From NCBI GenBank assembly GCA_019915015.1, contig JAHBBC010000007.1, positions 682,001-746,000 of the forward strand: a DNA stretch of 64,000 nt, written 5' to 3'. The notes under the pieces are model-generated. The model made no database searches, had not been told where the DNA came from, and saw only the letters and a list, made by a program, of their open reading frames with translations. The stretch's first letter is position 1. Each line of letters opens with the position of its first letter. Shown here piece after piece: positions 37,050 through 47,954 of this stretch. The stretch is from Auriscalpium vulgare. Lineage: Eukaryota; Basidiomycota; Agaricomycetes; Russulales; Auriscalpiaceae. Position numbers and translations under genes: made by a program.

Positions 37050-40000
37050 ATGGCGCCTTCCCCAGCTCGTCGCAAGTCCATCGCCGTCCCACACCACTCC
37101 AAGCCGCCACGACCCTCTCACAAACGACGGCCACACAGTATCACCCCGGGAGACTCGGTGCTCAAGCAGCTCAGCCCGGCCTCCAGAGCCCGCCGCTCAT
37201 TGGTGCGCAACCATCACATACGATTGCACCACAATCTCACATATGATGCTGCAGGGCCCGAGGAAGAGTATTCTCAAACCGCGACCAGATGAGCCCGATG
37301 AGCCCACTCAGTCGCAGTCCATCGACGATACTCGCAAGAGCTTCGGTCGTCGCGTCTCGTTTGCGCCGAATGCACATGTCCGCATCTTTGAAAAGGACAA
37401 CAACACCAACAACTCCCAGTCACCGGCTTCATCCCCCGCTGGTCCCTCTGAGCCCCCGCCCCAGCAGCAACCGCGCTTCAACGACGAGAATGACTATCCC
37501 GGCGCGAAGCCCAGCGCGCGCCGGCGAAGCTCCTTGCGCCGCTCCATTGCCTTCAGTGAGAATGGCGAGGCTTCGATGGATCTGGATGATGACTTTGACG
37601 AGGCCTCGTCTCCGCTGCCTGCCGGTTTCTTACTTGACCAATCTGATCTTCAAGACGAGGACTTTGACGAAGACGGCCCGTTCGACGACGACGATATGGA
37701 CATGACACAGGCTTTGACCATCAATATTCGCCGCAAATCGCGCAGCTCTGTGGGCTCCCGACGATCTTCCATGGCACCCATACCCCCATATCCTTCTCTC
37801 GACGAGTCTGAGCCACATCTTGAGGAAGATCACTCCCGCTCCGTCGACATGTCTGAAACATCGATGGACATAACGCGGAGCTCTGAAGGAGATGACAACA
37901 CCGCCCCCATGGAGTTCACAGTCCCACTATCCAAGTCTCTGCGCGAGCCCGAGCCTCCTTCCGCCGAATGGCTGGCCTTGCGTGCGATCACACATTCAGG
38001 CAATTCGCCACCGTCCCCGCCATCACCCGGTTCTGACGATGACGAGGACATGGCCATCATTGAAGCTGAACGAAGGCTGCAATCCATGCGACTCTCCCTT
38101 GGCCTAGATGGAGCTGTCCCGGAGCCGCATGACGACAGCTTCACGAGCTCGGAGGGCAGCTCGTTTGGCGCCGATGACAACCAGACAATGAACATGACGA
38201 ACGTCCTCCGACGGCAAAGTATCGCTACATCGGAGGGCAGTTCAAGCATGGATCTGACCAGGATACCGCCTTCATCCGAGGAGGAGGAAATCGTTCACAA
38301 TCCCCTACCATCGCCACCTGTCGTCGTCCAGCCGGAATCCCCAACTCCTGCTCGCGCCCCCGCCCGCGCCCCCTCTGAACCCCCTCTCACAAAGTCACTT
38401 CCACAGTATCCCACAGTATTCTCAAAGCCAGGCTCCGTCTTCAACGCACCAGAAAAACCCTCAGCGCCTGGCTCATCCGTAAATAATAAACCTGCGCCAC
38501 CTCCCTCCCCCTCGAGAGCTACATCTGCGCCGCCCGCTTCGCCGCGCAGAGGTGGCACAGCTGCCTTCGCCCCTCCCGTGCCGCGTCCGCAGCCCAAGCG
38601 TGCCGCGGACGGTGAGCATGAAGACGTGCCGAGCCTAGCCAAGCGGCCTGCCCTTGGAAATAAAGTGTTCTCAGCTTCGACTTCGACGGCGTCTTCCATT
38701 CCTGTACCCCAGCAGCAATTGAAGAAACGCTCAGCAGACGAAAATGCGCATATATCCAGCCCTCCTAAGCGGCCCGCCCTGGAAAGTAACGCACCGGCAC
38801 CAGCACCAAACGCTGGCCGCCGGGTCAGTGTCGCAGGGACTGGACTGCGTCGGCCCTCTGGCACATTCGCTCAGCGCAAGTCACTCGGACCCTCTGGTCG
38901 GCCGAATCTCCCGCAGTCTTCCTCATCTGGCAGAACAAATGCGGTTGTGGATGATGGCGAGCAGGAGGATGTCGTGGAGCGGGAGAATGCCCGGCCTGCG
39001 GAGGAACCACCGCATCTGAAGGCTGCGCAAGAAGCTGTGGATATCTCTAGCCCGGGGCCTCAGGTTGTGACAGATGTAGACCTCGAACAACACTGGCAAC
39101 CCCCAGAGAGAGCCGACGCCACTGAGCAATGGCGCACCGGCATCGAGGGGCAAGCCTACTCTGACGAAGATGACGAGGTATATATGCGCTCTCATGGTCT
39201 CCACATATCCATGACTGACAAGGTCCGCAGCCTCCAATCTCCATCGAGCAGTTCTTCGCCATGACGGGCATCCGATTTATGGACGAGCTCGCCGCGCCGC
39301 GCCGGTCGACGATACACCCATCCCAGCTAGCGCGCCGCTCGTCGATCTCGGCGGACGAAGTCTCGCTCGCGGAGTACTTCATCGCGTGGGCGGTGGACGT
39401 GCCGCAGCTCGAGCTGTATGGGCACGTGGCGCGCGATCTGACGGGGTGGATCGAGCATGCGAAGGAGGTGTACAACCAGGCCGAGGAGGAGGCCGCGAAG
39501 TGCACGCCGGCACTGTTCAGGGAGTATTCTGCGGCAGACGAGGAGGTGAAGGAGGAGCTTCTGGTAAGCTTGTCTTCGTACGATCATCTCCTCGGACGGT
39601 CTTCTGACGGCGAGCTCTAATTCAGCACCAATTGAAGCTGATCAAGGTCAACAATAATGGCGCTGCGCGGTCGCAATGGTATGACTGGCGGCTGCAGTGG
39701 GTCGAGCAGCTGTATGCCACTGCTGACCAGGGTTTCATTGAGCTGACAGAGGTACGTCTGGAGCTGCGGCCTTAATTTCCGCCTCATCTCAACTGTTGTT
39801 CCACACAGGATGCCAAAGCACTGGAGGCCATCATCGGCGAGACGCAGGGGCTCATGCCATCCTTGCGCGAGGAGCATGCGCGCGTGATGGAGGAGCTCGC
39901 AGCCGAGCAGGCCATCGCAGCCGACATCGAGAACAGCGATCAGGACTACTTGAGCGAGCTCAAGAATACCATTGCCGAGCAAGGGTCAGTGCCTGCTTCG

Positions 40001-40987
40001 TTTTGGCAGTACAGCCTGATTGAAAAGCGTACAGACTTGCACTGGATGCGTTCCGCGCAGATGTCGGAGAGACGAACGCAAAGCTCGAGAGGCTGGAGGA
40101 GAAGCTCGCCGAGATCGAGGCGCAGAAAGCTGAAGCAGCGTCCGCGATCGCGGATTCGCGCAGGCTGATTCACATCCAGAAGAACAGCACGTCCGCAGAG
40201 GTGTTCAGACTCAAGGGTGCGTCCCTCTTTTCCCTTTCACTTCATCCCTCTTTCTCATCGCACATCCCTCAGACGAACTTGCCGCGCTCGAAGCCCTGCA
40301 CCTCTGGCACACCGCGAAGATCCAGCCCGACCTCTTTGAGTTCGTCTACGCGTCGCGCTTTCACGTGTCCGTGCCCTGCGTGAAGTTCAGGCCCATCGTA
40401 AGCGACATCCGCATCGCACGCACGGCAGACATGCCGCTCAAGTTCAAGGACGCGTTCCCGCGGCTCACGGAGCTCACAGTGCGCCTTGCGCAGCAGCGCG
40501 TGCACGCGGCGCCGGCGGACACGAGCGTACGGCGCGTCGTGCAGGCGCTCGGCGGGCTATGGTCGGGGTGCCACCAGCTGCGCACGCAGTTCGCGTTCCT
40601 CGCGATCCGGTACCCGCTCACCGTCGACGCGCTGCCGCCCGCAAAGGACGGCACGGTCACGGGGGCGATCGCGAGTGCGGACGTACTGCTGCCAAGCGCG
40701 AAGGCGAAGGTCGTCGTGTCGTTCATTCTGGACGCGGACACGATGAGCCGGTGGCCGATGTCGATTGGCGGCGTGCGCTGCCATGTGAAGAAGGCGTACG
40801 GTCGCGACGTCGAGTGAGAGTTCAATTTCGGCGACCTGACTGGGTTCAATGCTAAACAAGTTGTTACAGTCCTGAGAAGATACGCGCTGCTGTGCAAGAA
40901 TTTGTGGCCCAAACTAACCCGGACGACAACCACGCTTGCTTCCTCGACGCCTGCGTCGATGCAACGTACGAATACCAGTCCCAGTGA
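37050..40987 (+). CDS. SPC7: Spc7/KNL1 outer-kinetochore scaffold
   Basis: The KMN-network protein that docks Bub1-Bub3 and PP1 at kinetochores. From ATG 37050 (MAPSPARRKSIAVPHHS), an intron after RRSL joins to GPRKSILKPR. A PP1-docking motif RRVSF lies near 37350. The disordered N-half holds MELT-like motifs: MDMTQA (about 37699), MDITRS (37864), MEFTVP (37909), MNMTNV (38188) and MDLTRI (38251). Long Pro/Ser-rich sequence follows. The Spc7 domain begins after an intron with FFAMTGIRFMDELAAPRRST and continues through coiled coil (LERLEEKLAEIEAQKAEAAS). The C-terminal RWD-like part includes LWHTAKIQPDLFEFVYASRF. It ends TYEYQSQ. Domain order and motifs fit fungal Spc7. Confidence 0.93.
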
Positions 40988-41336
40988 ACAGCAATGCTAT
41001 ACCTTCAGTGAATAGCCTTTACCATACCATCCCATGTATCCCTTCTCCCATGTGCTCTGTACCGGATGTTGTCTGTTTATTCGTCGCTGTCTTGGCTGCA
41101 TTATTACCGCCTGCATACATTATACAATATGTTACAAATGCAAGAAGTCCGAAAGGCTCAGCAAAACAAAATGAGGAATAGATGCGCATAAATCGAGCGT
41201 CAAGGTCGGAGCTCAGGACCCAAAAAATGGTGTGGGTATCTCAGTCGTAACATTTGGCATCAGATAGCGTTACTAAAGGCACAAGGGAGAGTCAGCAACC
41301 AGCCTCAGTAACGCAAGCCTGGGATATACTCACAAT
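40988..41336. other. Intergenic region between convergent genes
   Basis: Facing 3' ends of the Spc7 gene and the coiled-coil gene. It is AT-richer than the coding regions, with no coding signal. Confidence 0.5.
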
Positions 41337-43436
41337 TCATACCGCCACAACACTGCAGAGGTGATGTTGTGTTTGCTCCAGCCCAGCGAGCAGCACGCTG
41401 AGCGTCTCGCGGTTCGACCGCAGGAGATCAAGCTCCGCCTCCGCCACACTACGCACGGTGCCCCACTGCGTCGCGACACCGCGCGCGACGCACGCCGCCT
41501 CCCACTTGCGGCCTTCTATCTGCACCGCAGACACCTTGATCTGCATCGCGCCATCCGCCGCCGTGCGCGCGGCCTGCTGCACCGCGCGCTCTCGCAGAGC
41601 GTCAGCCCCGCGCATCTGCTCCTCCAGGTGCGCGATGACCGCGGCCTGCTCGCCCATCGCCGTCTCGCGCGTGTCGAGGGCCACCCGCATCTGCTCCTCG
41701 AGTGTGGTGACCTGGCGCGCGAGCTCGTCCGCCTCGCGCAGGCGCGCGTCCTTCGCGGTCGTGAGTTGGTGCTCGAGCGCCTGGATCTGGCCGAGACGCT
41801 CCTTCGCGATGTTCTCCATCGACGCGAGCTGCAGGCGCAGCATCATGACGAGCGACGAGTCTACGGGCGTGCCGCGCTCCGGCGTGAGGTGCGCGAACTT
41901 CGCAGGGGACGGCGTCACGTCGGGGAGGAGGATCTGCGAGATGGAGCCGTACCCGATGGGCGAGGGCATCGCGCTGAGAGAAGGGCTGTCTGGGATGTCG
42001 AGCTCCATGTGGCTCGGCGCGGGAGACGCAGTGCCCGAGAACGGCGCAGGGATGTCTGCGATCATTTTGTCGATCTCGCCCTCGCCGAGTGTCATTTCGC
42101 CCACCGATATAAGTTGGTCCCAGGAGAGCAGCGATCCGCGATCGTTGCCGCCTCGCGCGGTGGGGCGATCGGAGGTAGGGGGCATGGGAGATAGGTAGGA
42201 TAGATTGGCGCGGGTTGGGAGGGCGTTTCGTGACGGGGTCTCGGGTACGACGCTGAGCTCGCGTCTGTGCATCGTCTCGCGTTTGCGAGGTACGGCAGGC
42301 GTTGGCGCACCATGTGCGATAGCAGATCCCAGGAGGAACTCGACATCATCGACGCTGTCAATGCTGCTTTCTTCATTGAACACTGAGCCTGCCGGAGACT
42401 GCAATGGTCTGTCCTTCCGCGGGCTCCGCAGAACTGCACCCTGCTTCGAGTGTTTCGAGAGGGGTGAATCGGGTTGCTTGCGCGCAGCCTGCCTGAGCGG
42501 GGTGCCGTGATTGCCAGGGGATGCGGTCATCCGACCTTTGATATCTCTGGCCTGCGTCGGCGTCTGTGGTGTACGGGGTGTGCGCAATGAACTTGACGAA
42601 GAGGAGGATGAAGGAGGACGTGGGATCGCGGATGCACTCGGCGAGGCAATCTTGGCCGTCTTGCTGACCTTGGCAGGGTGGACAGAGGGAGACTGCCTCG
42701 TCGGAGACGGAGTCCGGCGCGTCGGGTGCCGCATCTTGCTGACGGGTGTGGAAGGGGAGATATGGATGGTGACATTCGAACTGGGTTCCGCCGCCCGTCG
42801 AGGGAGGGGGCTAATCGGCCTGGCGGCTCTCCCGGATGGAGAGGGGATGCGGAGCGGCGGGGACTTCTTCGGGTCCTTGACGGGCTCGCGCTCGTCGTCG
42901 GAGCTGCTGAGCCGTCGACGGATGCCCAGTTTGGGCGGTGTGCTGACTTTCTTGGTAGACTCGACAATGACAGACTTGGGACGGTACTTGGGAAGGGCGG
43001 ATCCAGTGGCGGGGTTGCGCGGGCGCAGGCTCGCACGCCGACTGACAGCAGCAGGGGGCGGGCTCGCCGACAGCGCAGCTTTGGCGGCGGCAGAGAACAC
43101 GGGCGGCGGCGACGTGGCATCTGTAACTGTTTTTGCAAGAGCAGACTGCCTGCGAGTTGTGCGCGTGATGGTGGAATCGCCCTCCCTCGACGAGGGCCGC
43201 TCGCCGAGGGACTCGCGACGTGTGACGGTGCTGCTCTGGATCGCGCTGAGCCTGCGGGAGCTCTCCCTGGGCTTCTTTGCAAGCTTGTCCTTGTCCTTGG
43301 AGTCTCTGGGTTCCTTGTTCATGACGTCTGCGAGGGCCTTGCCAACGGAGGAGAGCGAGTAGCGGGAGGAGGTTCGTGTGGCTGGTGGTTTGGCGGCGGT
43401 GCGCTCAGCGCTCGTCGAGGTGTCGTGGTTGGGCAT
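41337..43436 (-). CDS. Coiled-coil protein with long basic disordered N-terminus, function unknown
   Basis: A single uninterrupted 699-codon frame from ATG 43436 (MPNHDTSTSAERTAAK) to stop 41337, the only long intronless gene in the window. Residues 1 to about 470 are Ser/Pro/Arg/Lys-rich and low complexity, with many S/T-P sites (RRTPSPTRQSPS, RTPRTPQTPTQ), as in microtubule- or CDK-regulated proteins. Around residues 345-355 is an acidic patch (SSIDSVDDVEFLLGS). From about residue 545 a long coiled coil starts (MMLRLQLASMENIAKER) and runs to near the end (LDLLRSNRETLSVLLAGLEQ). I do not recognise the family. Its place beside Spc7 and kinesin-6 invites a cytoskeletal or mitotic guess, but neighbourhood is weak evidence in fungi. 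Confidence 0.8.
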   Translation of the reverse strand: MPNHDTSTSAERTAAKPPATRTSSRYSLSSVGKALADVMNKEPRDSKDKDKLAKKPRESSRRLSAIQSSTVTRRESLGERPSSREGDSTITRTTRRQSALAKTVTDATSPPPVFSAAAKAALSASPPPAAVSRRASLRPRNPATGSALPKYRPKSVIVESTKKVSTPPKLGIRRRLSSSDDEREPVKDPKKSPPLRIPSPSGRAARPISPLPRRAAEPSSNVTIHISPSTPVSKMRHPTRRTPSPTRQSPSVHPAKVSKTAKIASPSASAIPRPPSSSSSSSSLRTPRTPQTPTQARDIKGRMTASPGNHGTPLRQAARKQPDSPLSKHSKQGAVLRSPRKDRPLQSPAGSVFNEESSIDSVDDVEFLLGSAIAHGAPTPAVPRKRETMHRRELSVVPETPSRNALPTRANLSYLSPMPPTSDRPTARGGNDRGSLLSWDQLISVGEMTLGEGEIDKMIADIPAPFSGTASPAPSHMELDIPDSPSLSAMPSPIGYGSISQILLPDVTPSPAKFAHLTPERGTPVDSSLVMMLRLQLASMENIAKERLGQIQALEHQLTTAKDARLREADELARQVTTLEEQMRVALDTRETAMGEQAAVIAHLEEQMRGADALRERAVQQAARTAADGAMQIKVSAVQIEGRKWEAACVARGVATQWGTVRSVAEAELDLLRSNRETLSVLLAGLEQTQHHLCSVVAV

Positions 43437-43639
43437 GAGGACTGGTAGGAGTTATATAACAGAGGGAGGAGGCGGCGGGGTCTTTACGTGGATAATACGA
43501 CAAGTTGAACTGTTGCATGCCACGGACACCCGTGTTTGGCCGTGTTGTGCCCTGTGGACACACGCGACGCGACCGATCGGTCTCGTGCCCAACGCCTGAC
43601 GGCCACACTCACATTCCTCTGTCTAAGTACCAGCCTTGT

Positions 43640-45487
43640 CTACCACATAAATCGTATCCCGCCCTCCCGCTCCCCGTATAGGAACACCCACATCGTCGCC
43701 GCGTTCACCACAGCGTACCACGCTGCCTCCGTCAGCAGCCCCCACGTCGGCACCTCCCCCACCTGCGCCCGCAACAGTATATACGGCACCAGGAAGTACC
43801 GTGGCTCCAATAGGGGCGTCGGGAGCAAGATGGGCAGCGTAAACACAGGCAGGAGCAGGCTCTGCAGGATCGTCTGGTCGGATCCTGCCCAGAACGTCAG
43901 CGGCGCCCGGATCGCTCACAAGGGTGCTGCACTCGCCTACGCGCAGGAACCACATCCATGCGCACGCAATGTAGCCCGGTATGAATAGATAGGGCACGAT
44001 GGGGTGCAGGAGGAACACGCGCCTCCACACGTAGAACGTGTAGTGGCGGTTGTCGGATAGCAGAAATGGGTGGTGTATCCTAGATAGGTCGCCGTGTCAC
44101 AGATGGGGAGTGTAGCATGCTCGCGAGGGACATACGTGAAGAGCTTCACCGCGGCCGCCATCAACGCCGCGACCAGCACGGTTACCAGCGTGCGTCTGAT
44201 CGATGCCTGATCAGATCGGGCCATGCCAGTGCAACGAGCTGCACTCGCACTCAAACTTGAAACCCACCTTCTGCCCTTGAACATCCTCTCGTGCACAGCG
44301 CGCAAAAGCGAGCTCACCCCGCCTTCCGCGGTGAGCATGACGGGCCAGCCGAGCATGCTCGCGAACGCGACAAAGTAAAACAACTGCGGGACGTGGAACG
44401 CCGGGATGTGATTCGACTTGTCGCCTGCCCGCAGCCCAGCGTGAGCATCTGGCCTTCGGATGCAGTAGAAGAAGGCGTACCTAGCACGATGCCCCCGTTC
44501 CAAACCACAAATCCTCCGAACACGAGCAGCACCAACGCATAGGGGACGAACGCGGGGAGGATATCAGGCAGGACATTGACGAGACTCCACACTGATCGAG
44601 GTACGTCCGCTGCGCGCAAAAGGGGTCCAGCCAAGTCAGATGGCTCCTCGACTACAAGACACATGAGCATGAACACACCTGGGCCAGCCGCGAGCGCGGG
44701 AGGATCATGAAGCTTTGCGGGCGGCGGGGCACCAGGTGCCGCGCGTCGGAAGCGCAGATACATGAGCTGGCTGGACGCATACGCGTAGAGCACCCACACG
44801 ACGTTCGTCTGGCGAAAAGTGCAGCTCACCAGGCCGAGCTACGCGTTCTGCTGTCGGTCAGACACCCACGCGAGAGGCACCGCGCGCGCACGCACCAAGC
44901 CAGCCAGCCAATGGCGCTCCTGCGACGCCGCCACAAATGTCGCGACGACGGAGAGCAGCCCGGGCACCTCCGTGTAGTACAGGAAGCCGAAGAACCACAC
45001 GAGCGGGAAGAACGCGCCGACGACGGCGTCGAGCGTCGGCGCGAAGAGCGACACCGGCGGGCGCACGCGCTGGTGGTAGCAGAAGAGGCGCGTGAGCGCG
45101 AAGGGGAGCGACACGAGCGTAAGCAGCGGTGTCATGCGCAGCGTGGGGAGCGTGCATTTGAAAATGACTGCTTTCTTGAGCATGAAGCTCAGGAAGTATC
45201 TGCGCGGAGAGGTCAGTTGCGGATAGACGGGGGGAGGAGCTACGCACAGTCCTGGCGGTGTGGTGATCTTCGGGTCCCAGTACGCCCAGTCGCCGTTGCA
45301 GTACGCCTGCGCTTGTGGGACGTGGAAAGGCTCATCCTACGACAACGCCATGAGCTTCGCTACGACAGTCGAGGCCGAAGTCACGTACCATGTATGGCTC
45401 TGTCACCAGCATATTCACCTCCTTGAGCGTCAGCACGGCCGCCGTGGTGAACAACACGAACGCCGTCACTCCCAGGGAAGACGACAT
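43640..45487 (-). CDS. ALG10: Alg10-type dolichyl-phosphoglucose alpha-1,2-glucosyltransferase
   Basis: Adds the last glucose to the dolichol-linked oligosaccharide in the ER lumen. The ATG at 45487 gives MSSSLGVTAFVLFTTAAVLT. After an intron at about 45380 the catalytic loop reads DEPFHVPQAQAYCNGDW and WDPKITTPPGLYFLSF. DEPFH and the KITTPPG segment are typical of Alg10. Several hydrophobic segments follow, with SCTFRQTNVVWVLYAYAS and GDKSNHIPAFHVPQLFYF. SDNRHYTFYVWRRVF, the RHYTFY(I/V)WRR hallmark, lies across an intron near 44060. Later exons end PTPLLEPRYFLVPYILLRA and the stop at 43640. The order of blocks agrees with the family. Six or more introns are needed, and their exact borders in the 44-45 kb part are approximate. 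Confidence 0.88.
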
Positions 45488-45908
45488 TCCCGACAGAGCT
45501 ATATAGATGATAGATGTGCTTATAGATCGCCTCGCAGTCTGTGGTAGAGAGAGAGCAGTGCCCGCGCCGGTGTTGCGGCAAGCGGCTTGCGCAGCCCGGT
45601 GCCGCCGAAGACTTGGCCGCAACAGAACGGTTTACCACTGCTCATACATCAGAATGTCGAAGCTTTGTTGCGTGCAGAAGAATTATTTACAGCAACTCGT
45701 TGTCACATAGTACATGCGTCGAGCTCCAAAATAGCATGAGGACAAATAAAATGTCTGTATGTTATGAGATGTCTTCGGTGGCCAAGTGCCTCAGCAGATA
45801 TCAACAACTGACCGTGGCTCGCTTTCGCCTGGTATACTACGACGTAGTCGCACTCCTCGAGTATGCATTATGGAGGGTATGTAGGGAGTAAGGCACGACA
45901 CCTAGATC
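45488..45908. other. Intergenic region
   Basis: Upstream of the ALG10 homologue (minus) and downstream of the NIPA-like gene (minus). No exon recognised; AT-rich between 45650 and 45890. Confidence 0.5.
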
Positions 45909-47798
45909 TCAGCGTCCGGTCACCACACCCCTCAGCCACTTCCACCGCGCCTTCACCTGGCTCCTCAACACCGACCGCCTCGCGCCCTCCCCCCGCTCGA
46001 CGTCAGCATGCACTCCGTCTGCCTCCTGCTCGCTCGCAACTGCACCCTCGCTCACCGCCCTGCGCATCTGCGCGTGTCGCACCACTCCGTGCCAAGCGCT
46101 CTCATCCCCGCTAATCCGCCGCCGCCGTTCCCGCGGCACGAGAGCAAATCCAGGGCTCACTGGCGACAGCCCGATGGAGAAGCCTGGAGCAGGCGGCGGC
46201 GAGAGCGTCTGCTCAGGGCTCAGCGTCGGGCGTCGGCGCACGCGGCGCGATCCGCCAGGTGACAGTACCGTTGCGGAGGATGTTCTGTCGCCAGCGGGTG
46301 GAGGTGTTGATGGCGTCAAACTTTCTCGCGAGTGCCGGTGAGCGATGTCGTGTTCCTCAATTGGAGCAGCAGAATGGGCTGCGGAGTGCTCGATGATGCC
46401 AGGGATTCCCGTCGGCTCAACGACGACTTCTCCGTCCTCCAGGGAGACCTCATCGTCGTCTTCCTCGTCTGTCCACGTGCCGACGTCAACAGCCTGGAAG
46501 CTCACGACCCACACGCCGCCGAGGAGGACAATAATGCCAAGGACGACCAACCAGATGTGCCATGAAGGCAGGGCAGAGAGCTGGTCAAAGTAGACCAGCC
46601 CATTCACAATCGAAGATAGATTGTAGAAACAGAACGCCACTAAGATTGTTGTCAGTTGAGATCAAATGCAAGAGGCAATTGACGTACATGGGCATACGAT
46701 AGTAGGATCTGCAAGGATGAGCGCCTTATGCAGATACCACAACTGTAGGAGCGCAAAGACGACGAGGCCGAAGAGTAGCAGCCACGACTCCCAACGCCAG
46801 AACTGGTTCTTGCCACCGACTGTCAGCAAGAGGAGCTCGACACCGGACTTGGCGAAGATGAGGCACATCCCAGAGAGTGTGCCGGAGAAGGATGCATAGG
46901 AAAGCGCGAGATAGAGCGCAGTGCGCGTGGGGCGGACGGTTGCCCGGGTGGAGGAGTTGATGGAGGACGCGGAGGACGCGACGCGGGGTTTGCGGTCTAG
47001 CAACGGGGTGCGCTCCGTGGTCAGATCTGTGGATGATTCTGTGGCGACCAGGACGGGGGACATAGGAGGGGAACTGGAGGACGCTCGACGCAGTCGCCGG
47101 GTGTACGAAAATTCAGAAATGTGCGTCTAAAGCAATGTCTTTCAGAACTGGGGAGGACACCTGCGGCAGGACAACGTACGATTGCCAAACACACAACCAC
47201 CGTGAACGCCAGTAGTGAGAAGTAAGCAACGAATGCAGGACGTCCGAAGAGCACGAGGAGGTCTTCAAGCGAATGTGTTGGCTCCGGCACAATGCCAAAG
47301 ACAGCAATGAGCACAGCGCCACCTGCGATGAGCAGCGTGCCGAGGATCATCCACGGGGAGAACACGTCTCCCAGAAGGAGGCGCGCAAAGAACGCATTCC
47401 ATAGCAGGGAAACGGCGCCGAGGGGAGCGAGGATGACAACTGGGAGTGATGCGATTTGGAAGATAGAGCCGAGGATGTTGGAGAAGAAAAATATCGCTGT
47501 GCAATGTCGTCCATTGATCAGCGCCCAGTCGAGCATCATAAGCGCACATTGGACGCACCGAAACCAAGCAACCACAGCCTGATGCGTAATATGATGAGTG
47601 ACGAGTACGAGGATAGATGGGCAGTGGGACTCACGGACGACGATGCTCAACACGCTGGCGGTCCTCCGGCAGAGCTTGGTTTAGAACATGGCTCTTGCGC
47701 TGGATGGTGAGCCCCAGACTCTGCACACACGAGGCTAAGAGGCCAACGACGATGCCCGCCGCAATCGAGATGCGCGTTTCGTTGGACAAGGCTAGCAT
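45909..47798 (-). CDS. NIPA-like (DUF803) magnesium transporter family membrane protein
   Basis: A multi-pass membrane protein of the EamA-related NIPA family. The ATG at 47798 gives MLALSNETRISIAAGIVVGL. Membrane segments follow across introns: GSIFQIASLPVVILAPLGAV, SLLWNAFFARLLLGD, WMILGTLLIAGGAVLIAVFG, and FVAYFSLLAFTVVVCLAIV. A hydrophilic loop (ERTPLLDRKPRVASSASS) separates the second half, which has YASFSGTLSGMCLIFAKSGV, LADPTIVCPLAFCFYNLSSI and HIWLVVLGIIVLLGGVWVVS. The P-x-G-A-V-S-L-L-x-N and SFSGTLSGM segments are typical of the family. A cytosolic tail of about 190 residues is acidic then Ser/Pro/Arg-rich. Magnesium transport is known for animal NIPA proteins; the ion here is inferred. 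Confidence 0.82.
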
Positions 47799-47954
47799 GG
47801 TGCAACCACAAGGTGTCGACTCCGCGCGGTGAAGGAGGATGCCAATGTGGTGAGAGCCTGGTAGCGTTGGAGGCCGCTCAGGCGCGGGCTTCAAGGTCAC
47901 GTCCTCGGCATGCGGTGGTCGGGGATCTCCGAGGGCCACTTGCTAACGATCACC
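47799..47954. promoter_or_regulatory. Short divergent promoter region
   Basis: 156 bp between the start codons of the NIPA-like gene (minus) and the unassigned gene (plus). It must hold both promoters unless UTRs overlap. Confidence 0.35.

Noticed and set aside
36562..37050. Upstream extension of the 900-codon plus-strand frame into the kinesin gene
   Set aside because: The frame before 37050 overlaps kinesin-6 coding sequence and is Cys/Arg-rich shadow. The Spc7 start is the ATG at 37050 in another frame, joined by a short intron.
41361..42194. 277-codon plus-strand frame rich in Arg and Leu opposite the coiled-coil gene
   Set aside because: Antisense shadow of a regular heptad-coding region; overlapping frames on both strands are typical of GC-rich coiled-coil genes.
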